A stretch of DNA of 64,000 nt, taken from assembly GCA_038363925.1 (NCBI GenBank), contig JAQQWL010000013.1, positions 1,984,001 through 2,048,000 of the forward strand, in the 5' to 3' direction. Source of the DNA: Apiospora phragmitis (taxonomy: Eukaryota > Ascomycota > Sordariomycetes > Amphisphaeriales > Apiosporaceae). How positions within the stretch are numbered: position 1 is the first letter of the stretch; every line of letters starts with the position of its first letter. Below the pieces are notes generated by a model, which was not told where the DNA came from, searched no databases, and worked only from the letters and a program-made list of their open reading frames with translations. This document shows positions 55,036-64,000 of this stretch, in pieces. The position numbers and the translations under genes are program-made.

Positions 55036-57700
55036 ATGGCGCCCATGGGGGTTCCCAACGGTTCGACTGTCCTTGCTCGGCAGCCAGACCTCCACCTCGT
55101 TGTACGTCTCAAGCCACACCTCCGTCTCGGATCGCGTTGGACTGGAGCTGACATACCCTCACAGACCGACGAAGATGCCGTCTACGAACAAGACATCCTC
55201 CGAGATCTCGGCAGTACTAAACCATGGCTGGCGTACATCGAGTTCAAGCTACAGCAGGGCACCGTCCATGAGCAAGCCTTCGTCATGGAACGCGCCTGTA
55301 TTCAGCTCCCGCGATCTTACAAACTCTGGAAGCTGGTTCGTTTACCCCCCTGCGCATTGTGTACCCTATTCCCACTCTTGGTCGTGAAAGGCTATTAACA
55401 CCTAACCTAGTATCTTCGATTCCGAACAAAGCACGTGGTCAAACTAAATGCCGCCATCTTTGCTGACGAGTTCCGCAAAGTCAATGCGCTGTTCGAACGA
55501 GCCCTGATTCTCCTCAACAAGATGCCTCGCATATGGGAAATGTACCTCAAGTTTCTGCTGCAACAACCACTCGTAACGCTCACGCGACACACGTTCGATC
55601 GAGCGCTTCGGGCACTGCCCATCACGCAACACAATAGGATATGGGCACTGTACAGGCCGTTTGCGAACTCAGCTGCAGGAGATACAGGTGTGAAGATATG
55701 GCGCCGCTACATGCAGGTCCACCCTGAGGATGCTGAAGACTTTATCGAGCTGTTGATCCAAGTCGGGCTTTACACCGAGGCTGTCAAGCAGTACATCAGC
55801 ATACTAAACAACCCCCGCTTCAACAGCAAGCAGGGGAGGGGTCACTACGAACTGTGGAGCGAGATGGTGGATCTGCTTGTCGAACACGCCAATAATGTCG
55901 AGACTGGCTACGAAACGGGTATCGACGTTGAGCGCATCATTAAGAGTGGTATTGACAGATTTGCCGACCAAAGGGGAAAGCTGTGGTGCGGCTTGGCGAC
56001 ATATTGGGTGAGGAGGGGAAGCTTTGAAAGAGCAAGGGATGTGTTTGAAGAGGGCATCACGACTGTCATGACCGTGCGCGACTTCACCCTGATCTTCGAT
56101 ACATATGCCGAGTTTGAGGAGTCCGTCATCGGCGCTCTGATGGAAATGGCGTCGAAACGAGCGGAAGAGGGCACGCAAGACGACGATGCCGACTTCGACC
56201 TGGATATCCGCATGATGCGCTTTGAGCAGCTCATGGATCGCCGTCCTTTCCTGCTGAACGACGTCCTCTTACGACAGAATCCGAATGTGGTACCAGAGTG
56301 GGAAAAACGAGTCGCCTTATGGGGTGACAACCAGAACGAAGTGGTACAGACCTATACCGATGCCATCGCGGCTATTCAACCCAAGAAGGCTGTTGGGCCT
56401 TTCCACCAGTTATGGGCAAACTATGCCAAATTTTACGAAAAAAGGGGCGATATCAGAAATGCACGGATCATCATGGAAAAGGCTGTCAAAGTTCCTTTCA
56501 AATCGGTTGCTGAATTGGCAGAAATGTGGATCGAGTGGGCGGAGATGGAACTGCGCAACGAGAACTTCGACGAGGCCGTGCGGATCATGGCTAAGGCTGT
56601 TCAGGCCCCGAAGCGGTCGACGGTAGACTACTTTGACGAGACCTTGTCACCTCAACAAAGGGTGCATAAGAGCTGGAAACTCTGGAGTTTCTACGTCGAC
56701 CTGGTGGAAAGTGTTGGTGGCCTTGAGGAAACTAAGAAGGTCTACGAGCGCATTTTCGAACTCCGGATTGCGACACCACAAACCGTCGTCAACTACGCCA
56801 ACCTGCTGGAGGAGCATCAATACTACGAAGAGTCTTTCAAGATCTTCGAGCGTGGTCTGGATCTGTTCAGTTACCCGGTGGCCTTCGAACTTTGGAACCT
56901 CTACCTCACCAAAGCCGTTGATCGTAAGATCGGCATAGAGCGCCTGCGCGATCTGTTTGAACAGGCAGTGGAGGACGTTCCGCCCAAGTTCGCAAAGGTA
57001 CTTTATCTCATGTATGGTAACCTCGAGGAGGAGCGCGGACTTGCCCGCCACGCCATGCGCATCTACGACCGCGCCACCCAGGCTGTATCGGATGAGACCG
57101 GGCCGACATGTTCAACTTTTACATCACCAAATCCGCCTCCATTTCGGCCTACCCTCGACGCGAGGCATCTACGAGCGCGCCATCGCCGCCCTGCCGGACG
57201 AGGAGGCCCGCGACATGTGTCTCAAATTTGCCGACATGGAGAAGCGGCTGGGCGAGATCGACCGGGCCCGCGCCATTTACGGCCACGCCTCCCAGTTCTG
57301 CGACCCGCGCACGAACCCGGCCTTCTGGACCAAGTGGGAGCAATTCGAGGTGCAGCACGGCAACGAGGACACGTACCGCGAGATGCTGCGCATCAAGCGC
57401 TCCGTCCAGGCGCAGTACAACACCGACGTCAACTTCATCGCCTCGCAGGCCCTCGCGCGCCAGCAACAGGCCGGCGGCGGCGCCATGACCAACGGAGACG
57501 GCGAGGACGTGGACGACGAGACGGCCGACGTGATGGAGCAGCTGGAGCGCCAAGCCCGCGCCCCCGTCGGCTTCGTGGCGTCCAACACGGGCATCCAAGG
57601 ATCCCTGGCGCCGGCTGAAAATGGGGGGGCACCACCAGCGGCACCCGTCAATCCTGATGCTATTGATATTGATGGCATGGATGATGATGATGTGGACTGA
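55036..57700 (+). CDS. syf1: Pre-mRNA splicing factor SYF1 (XAB2 family, HAT repeats)
   Basis: Component of the Prp19/NineTeen complex that acts in spliceosome activation. Exons: 55036-55101, 55165-55335 and 55411-57700, about 842 residues. The first intron (63 nt) could be read through in frame, but removing it gives the family start DEDAVYEQDILRD. HAT repeats run through the protein, for example KPWLAYIEFKLQQG, RIWEMYLKFLLQQPLV, LWCGLATYWVRRG, AFWTKWEQFEVQHGNEDT and YREMLRIKRSVQAQYNTDVN. The C terminus is acidic (DIDGMDDDDVD). Two single missing bases, near 57084-57090 and near 57127-57131, move the frame from AVSDE to MFNFYITKSAS and then to GIYERAIAALPDEEA. The protein is otherwise conserved, so errors are likely. 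Confidence 0.93.
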
Positions 57701-58618
57701 AGATTTCTCTCCCTCTTTGCTCTACTTAGATTACGTACGATATTAGGAGTTTAGTCGGCCCGTTTCGTTTCATAAATTGTGTATGTAGTTTAGTTTGCCA
57801 AATCCGCGGTTATGGAATGCATTGCAGCAGCGATAGGATAGGGAGAGAAAGAAAGGGCGGCGGAAAAGAGGTTACAAGACAGGCAAGGCGCCATCAACTT
57901 TTTCCTTTGCGACTCCTACTTGGACTTTCTAAGTTCCTTTTTTTTGTTTTCGATGTCTATATGCAACACCAACACAGGATCGCGAAACCAGGATGGCTTC
58001 GGCACTTATTAGGCTTTTCTCTCTGTCGCTCGTACGGCTATCGCAATTCATATTCACGCCTACCATCGCAAATGCGGCCTCGTCTGCTTGACTTTCCCGA
58101 TTTACAGGATTTGGCGGCTACGGTGTTGGGCCCGGTGGTTACTTGTTATAATGGTCGATTTCTCTGTGTCATAAGGAGAGCGATGTATCCAACTATTTGT
58201 ATGTATGTATAACAATTTTCTTAACACAGAAGAATAATACGAATTTTGCATACACGCAGCACATACATACAAGTCCTGGATGTAGCACATGTTATTCTTG
58301 ACCGATTTGGGGTGAAGGTGTGCCTTCTAATTAAGACTATCTCCGAATCTCAAACTAGGTATCGTGTGGGGGAGAGTAATAAAAACACTACAATGATAAT
58401 ACAGGCGGATCTTTCCGCCACAGCCACCACTACATTCGGGAGAAGGCTCGCGGAAAGTCAGAAGAAGAAGAATAATTTGAGATCGCTAATAGTCCCCATT
58501 TCCGTTCCCATTCCCTTTAGCCGTATGTATATGCTGTCCGTTCGTTCCGCCGTTCAAACCTCCCCACATCGAAGGTTGGCCGCCGGTGTGCGTACGTCGT
58601 GGTCGAGCTAGCTTGGCT
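57701..58618. other. Region between convergent genes
   Basis: It holds the 3' flanks of syf1 (+) and of the hydrophilic protein gene (-). No gene is recognised; a T-rich run near 57940 may serve 3'-end formation. Confidence 0.4.
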
Positions 58619-59402
58619 CTACCCCGAGCTCGAGTGCCCCGCACTACTGCGCCTCCGTCGGGACTCGCTGCCCTCGCCGCTGGCGCCGACCATGTCCGTG
58701 GCCTTGTCCTTGACCTTGGAGAAGCTGAAGCGCTTCGAGTGCTTCTTATGGAACTCGGCGTCCTTCTCGAGGTTCCGCTCCACGTGGCCGTCGCGCGACG
58801 ACGGGGTGGCGAAGATGGAGCCCTTACGCTGCTGGAAGCGGGAGGGGACGGTCTTGGAGGCGTCTGTTTGGTTGGTCACTCCGTGTTAGCTTTGCTCTTT
58901 CTCTCAATTAAGCCCAAGAAGCATCATAACTGCTGTGGGTGGCAAAGGTTTGATGGCACAAAGCACAAGAAGGTGAAGAAGAGACAGCTTACCCCATTCG
59001 TCGGTATGCGAGTAGTCCTTGGAGCCCTTGCGCTCGCGGCGTTGCATCATCGCGTCGTCGTCGTGATGTACCGCCTCCGGGTGGGCTGTTACAGGATGAT
59101 GCTCCGCGTTGCCGTTGCCGAAGCTGTCAGCGAATTGGACGCCACCTTCGTGGTGCTGCTGCTCCTGTTCATGTTCGTGGTCCAGGGCGGCGTGGGGGTT
59201 GGTATGTCCGCCTTCCACTGGGTGGAAGGAGCCTGAGGAATGATTGTAAGTTAGTATGATGAGGATGTTTACTTGCGTACTTGGGTATCGGTATCTTCCC
59301 TAGGGGGAGGAGATTGTGTATGGTATCTCAAGCACGAGGGTAGGTGTTGCTTGAGCACGGATGACGTCACTACTTACCGTTCTGAGCTTCCATGGTGGCC
59401 AT
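58619..59402 (-). CDS. Hydrophilic, His/charge-rich hypothetical protein
   Basis: Three exons in phase: 59402-59378, 59232-58993 and 58863-58619, 169 residues, starting MATMEAQNGSFHPVEGG (Met4 at 59393 is an alternative). Introns have GTAAGT or GTAAGC donors and CAG acceptors. The protein is very polar. The first half is His/Glu-rich (DHEHEQEQQHHEGG, HHDDDAMMQRRERKG). The second half carries RFQQRKGSIFATPSSRDGH, a basic-helix segment EKDAEFHKKHSKRFSF and a basic Ser-rich tail (ESRRRRSSAGHSSSG). It has no signal peptide or membrane segment and is probably disordered. RKGS and RRRRSS are plausible kinase sites. I do not recognise a named family. Confidence 0.65.
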
Positions 59403-61967
59403 TGTGAATGGTGCGAGTTGTAATTTCGTCGATCTTTCTCTTCGACGATAGTATTAATATGTGTTGCGTATTCCAGGAGAAGAAGGAAGAGAGTCTTTCA
59501 ATCTTGTTGAGAAATATATAGGTCAAGTCGAGTGAAACTAATGATGTGGCGGTAGGAGTAAAGACAAAGGAAGAATCTGGGGTAAAGGGTAGATAAAGAG
59601 CGTGGAGGAGGGACGCATGCTATGATATTAAGTTGGATCTAACCTAGGCGATCTCTTGGACTTGCTGAGTGACGTCGGACAGCAGCTCAAGGGGTGTCTG
59701 ATCTACGGCAGCTACGTACAGGCCAAGCCTCGCTTGTATGCTGGCAAATATGCCTCTCACGTACCACTATCCCCTTCCAGCGAACATCACTTGACGAATG
59801 AGGAAGTCCGTCGTTCCAGGTGCAGTGGACCAAAGTAGCAGGCAAAACGCGCCGGCGTGGGTTCATGGTTGTTTCTATTAGTGATACCAAGACACACACC
59901 ACATGATCGCCAATTCGCCCCTTCCCCCCTAGCAGTAGTATCTCCTCTCTTTTATGGTTGGTCTCTCTGCCTCTGCGTCCCCAAATTCACTCGTACAACT
60001 AAACAGAAACGGAAGCCGGCCAGTGGTGAAGGTTCACAAAGTGGATGGGATTGGTCAAACGAGTGCCCGGTATCTGCCAGGCCGCTAGGGCTGATGAATG
60101 ACTAGGACTTGTGATCATGACGACTGCCCGATGAGCAAAGCTGGCTAAGGCTTCTACGTAGTAGGGAAGCAGCTACAGCTGGAAATATACTCACAGCCAA
60201 CTAGTTACGAGTGTGGGCTACCTAATCAAGCGATGATTGTCGTGGTATTGTCCAATAGCAAAACGGAGGAGAGGTTGCATTGGAACTTGCAGTAGCTACC
60301 CATCTCTTACGTTACCTAGCTGCCGGCAGAGCCCCTCTCTACCCGCCATGCAGATGGAGAGACTCCGAGACAGTCTGATAACCCGTGAGGGGCAGTCAAT
60401 TGATCCTCCCGCCGCCCCTCAAATGTTCATCAAAGGATGATGATGATGTGACTGACCTACCGGAGCAATTCGTTTGATGATTCAGAGTTTGATGGCGGGT
60501 GTGGTTTCCTTGCGTAGCTGTCGCGGCATGGAATATCACCACCGTTCGCATTCTATTACCACTAATTACCATGATGGCAAGATGGCTTTGCCAGAAAACC
60601 GAGCGTTGGTGGTTGCGTATGCGTAAGGTTAGCATGTCGTTCCCACGTTGCTATGCCCCGCCTTTCCCCCGCCATTGAACTAATACCACGGTAGTCCTGG
60701 ACGAAGCTATGACACGGTTCGTCTGGGCAAGGTGAGTAACCTACCCATGCCCATGCAGATCTGAACGCTACCTTACAGCTTCATACTTCCCAATAGGACT
60801 ACCGAACGGGGGCAACTTCCTCTAATCTCTGCCCTTGTAGAGCGTACGCCCTGAAGCTATCCACGAGGAGTCATGCCAAGAGGGTAGCCCGAACACCTGA
60901 TGAGAACAGCGTCGGTGGCTGAGCTGGAATGCGGCTTTTTACCACACCTGAGAGGAAGGCCGGACCAGAAGGGCCGGTCGGTCGGTCGGAATGCTGATCA
61001 CCTCACCCATCTCTATCTTATCTCTATTCGGGATCAAGTCTATATGCTCTTTATTTTCCCTCGGTTCTGCGTGATGATGCGCTTTACGTAACTCCTTTGA
61101 CGTCATTCGCTTGCTACTCCGCAGCCCATAACAGATTAGCTCGTCTTAGATGAATCTTGACGCGCCTGGTTCGGCTGATACCTTGTACCATGGTTACTAC
61201 GAGGCAGTGGTGTGGGTGAATGGTTGGCCAGCGGCTATGCACCCGCATATTAAGCGGCGAAACAAATCGACAGGGGGCCGGAGGAGGAAGATGGATACAG
61301 TAACATCCAAAGTCCAGAGCTCATCTTCCTCAGTGATACCATCATCGTCACGACTACTGATAAAGAACATCATTCAATGGTCATTGCCTACGCTGCAAAG
61401 CTATCCCAAGCCAGCTGAATATCTATCATTGACTGCGCCTCCGTAGTTGTCGTTAGATTTAACGTGAAGGTGGGCTTTAGTGAATACGCCTAACCTAGAG
61501 CTGGCGGGCTGATCTCGTGATAGAGCAACATGATGGAAATCCACCCCACTTCCCCGCAATGTTTGGTCTAGATCTCCAAAATGGTTCACTCAAATCCCTG
61601 TTCTGTTCAGCAAGACGCAACAGGGACAGGGATAGCGATGCAAGTTGCAACTAGACTTTGGATAACCGCAATCAATTGGGAGAAGCTGTCAGGTTGCAAA
61701 AAGACTTCAAAGTAATAAATAAAAGGATTGTATTATGTTCTTGACCCAAGAGCCCGGTACGCCATCGAGGCCATCCCACTGAAAGGTCGGAAGAACCGTT
61801 GGATATCTACAAAGGTATGAAATAAAAGCGTATATATAAAGTACGAATCATCTGCCAGCAATCCAGATGATCCCGCGTTGCACTATCATCATCAACATTT
61901 TCAGAATGTTTGAAGGGTATCGTCTTCGTCTTCCCGCCATTGCTGCTTGCTTGCGGTCTGGAAGAAC
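59403..61967. other. 2.6-kb intergenic region, no supported gene
   Basis: It includes the promoter of the hydrophilic protein gene. A short GGTC tandem lies at about 60977-60990. No ORF above 100 codons looks coding. Confidence 0.45.
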
Positions 61968-62886
61968 TTAGTCCTCCTCTTCCTCGTCCTCCTCCTCGTC
62001 GTCCAGACCGGCGAGGTCCTCGGGCGTGAAGGTCTTGGCGCGCTTCTGCATGTGCTTGAGCTCATCGATGTCGCGCTTGATGACCTTGGCGAGAGCCCGG
62101 CGAGCGGCTGCGGGAGTGGAAGCACCAGCCACTGTGTGAGGTACTGTCGTTAGCAACCATGATTCGATCGCCCCAAATGGGAGTGATGGGGGTTTTAATG
62201 ACTTACTCTGAACGGGAACGACACCGCCGAAGGGACCGGCGCGAGCCGCGTTCTGGCAGCGGACGAGGCAGACGTTGTTCTGACCGGCCACAGTACCAGT
62301 GCAAGAGGCATCAGCGGGGATAGCCGCCTTGAGGGGGAAGTCGGTCTTGGCGCCGTCGCGGTTGCGCGAGTTCTCGCCGGGGGGCGACTGGGTGACCTGG
62401 ATGTCGGTCCACTTGGCGGCGGTGCCGTCCATGTTGATCATGCAGGTGTAGGGGCCGCCGCCGTCGGCGTTGACCTGGTGCAGCGTCATGTCGACCTCGC
62501 CACCAGCGGTAACTTGGGGAAGCATCGTGCCCGTCTCGGCCATGATGGCCTTGGTGCCGGCCTCAAGGTCGTTGTCGCCCCCGCCCACGGTCTCGCCCAC
62601 GGTCGCCTTGCTGTCACCCTTGAAGCGGGTCGAGTCCTGCTGGAAGGGGTTGCGGCGGGTGCCGTCGCGGGGGGTGTCGGTCTGGACACCGAGGGCCACT
62701 AGATACAGTGTGAGTATTTGCCGTCAAGTATGAGATGCAAGAAACATCAATGTGTGTGTGAGTGTGTTGCTACTTACTGCCAGAGCCACCGGCGTTGCCG
62801 ACAGCCTTGATGATGGCACCGTGACCAGCCACGAGCTGGGCAGTGGTCATGAGCCCGAGGGCAACAATTGACTTGAAGGAAGACAT
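61968..62886 (-). CDS. Egh16/Mas-type secreted protein
   Basis: Member of the Egh16 (Blumeria) / MAS1-MAS3 (Magnaporthe) family, secreted proteins often expressed in infection structures but also found in saprotrophs. Exons 62886-62778, 62698-62207 and 62131-61968 give 254 residues. The signal peptide is [19 protein letters not shown], followed by the family start [15 protein letters not shown]. Conserved blocks are [58 protein letters not shown] and [18 protein letters not shown]. After the conserved part, exon 3 adds about 55 residues with two dibasic sites (VIKRD, MQKRAK) and a strongly acidic end ([12 protein letters not shown]). Biochemical activity is not known. Intact. Confidence 0.88.
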
Positions 62887-64000
62887 GTTGATTATTCTTT
62901 TTTGGCTGGGAATGATAGTGAATGGAAGGAGGATGAAGTCGCAAGCAGAAAGAACCTGACCGGCAGGAGAAGAAGTGCAAGAGAGAAGGTGGAGGGGAAG
63001 AAGCGAAAAGAAGCTGGATAGATTAAAGAAGCTGATGATGCTGATGATGATGGAAGGGGAAAAGGCATCTCTACAACCGGGCCAGACGCCCTTCTTATAC
63101 GCCCCTGGACCAGATGAAGCCTCCCGCGCGATGATACTGTCCCGGGCATGTAACCTCCGTTCTTTGAGGCCGCTCACGGTCCTCGTTGGCTCTACAACAT
63201 GCAAGGAGACTTACACGTTCCCCAGAATGGCTACGACAAACAGGCCTCCGGCCATCCCTAACACTCTAGCTTCCACCCTGCACCCAGAAAGAAGGCCAGG
63301 AGGCGGAATGGAAACATAGCTTCTCTGGTCATGCATAGAGGTTAACGACATCGGACGACGGTGAGAATGATCCGGAGAGGCGGTCACCCCAGCAGCGGTT
63401 ACCTAGCCAGCCCGCCAGCCCGCTCATGGGATGGTGCATGTCCGAGCATCACCCGTACATTGAATGAGAGGACCACCCCTGGTATCGTAGCGGGCTAGAT
63501 GGCCAGAACACACCAATGAAGATAATGGAAGTGCCATATGACCGGCCGAACAGCCGGACCTAGCATTGATTGCGGGGGACATGCCGTGAGGCTCAGCCAT
63601 GATATCGAATGTCACCTCTTAGGTACTAGCCAACGTACTGCTTGACAGCTGCTGCTTAGCCAATCGCATTTGAGACAGTGTACTGTACACTAGGTACCCA
63701 AGCTTTCCAACAATCGCCCGCCAGAGAGGGGGGAGGCTGGTTGTCGCTCTCGACGAGCCGAGTCGAAGTCCAGTGAGTGGATACGCCACAGCTCCGTAGC
63801 ATACAAGCACAGGCAGGAGTTTCCTGCAGGGAAGGAAGTCGCGGAAGAGAGTGTCACCGTCGATAACCTGATCCGAGCGTGGACGCCGCAGGATGGATAT
63901 CAGCACGGTTTTGTGTGATCACCTTCAGGCACCGGGGCTGCAGAAGTAAAAAGAGCTTAAGCTTAAATGGTATTGGTTAAGGTTTGACGATGTTTCCTGC
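62887..64000. other. Upstream region of the Egh16-like gene to window end
   Basis: A pyrimidine-rich tract on the minus strand (about 62990-63070) lies just before the gene and fits a core promoter. No other gene is seen up to the window edge. Confidence 0.4.

Noticed and set aside
1..64000. CRISPR arrays, rRNA genes, telomeric repeats, biosynthetic core enzymes (PKS/NRPS/terpene cyclase)
   Set aside because: None seen on either strand.

Overview
The window is nuclear DNA of a filamentous ascomycete, most likely a Sordariomycete. Genes carry short introns (about 50-110 nt) with GTRAGT-type donors and YAG acceptors. The gene families are fungal: MedA, a Zn2Cys6 regulator, a PTH11-like receptor, an Egh16-type secreted protein and a GPI-anchored Ser/Thr-rich protein. 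One AT-rich block shows the transition-driven decay expected of repeat-induced point mutation (RIP). I cannot name the species.

Layout. 1-5.3 kb: developmental regulator medA (+) behind a long leader with small upstream ORFs. 5.3-11 kb: no gene I can support. 11-13.7 kb: Zn2Cys6 transcription factor (-). 14.3-19.6 kb: a type-2 glycosyltransferase gene (-) cut in two by a decayed pogo/Fot1-Pot2-like transposon, which itself holds a younger related element. 20.7-22.4 kb: amino-acid permease (-). 24.7-28.2 kb: two convergent genes of unknown function. 30.3-40.9 kb: PTH11-like receptor, aldehyde dehydrogenase, small unknown protein, class-V aminotransferase-fold enzyme and GH3 beta-glucosidase. 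41-42.6 kb: TRIP4/Rqt4-like zinc-finger protein (-). 43.7 kb: small GPI-anchored protein. 45.1-46.6 kb: fumarase/aspartase-superfamily lyase (-). 48.9-50 kb: secreted S1-type protease (-). 52.8-57.7 kb: the housekeeping genes vma8 (-) and syf1 (+), divergent. 58.6-59.4 kb: hydrophilic unknown protein (-). 62-62.9 kb: Egh16-like secreted protein (-).

Main result. Removing the outer transposon at its TA target duplication (15642-15643 and 19442-19443) joins two glycosyltransferase fragments in one reading frame (60 N-terminal codons plus the catalytic part, about 492 residues). The inner and outer elements each have their own 43-44 bp terminal inverted repeats, so the order of events can be read directly: gene, first insertion, RIP decay, second insertion.

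Caution. At least nine otherwise conserved genes, including two expected to be essential (vma8, syf1), contain one or more single-base indels, mostly in short homopolymers and mostly deletions. That pattern fits uncorrected sequencing or assembly errors better than real gene loss. I therefore annotate those genes as CDS and give the frameshift positions. No rRNA, tRNA, CRISPR or telomeric repeat was recognised.
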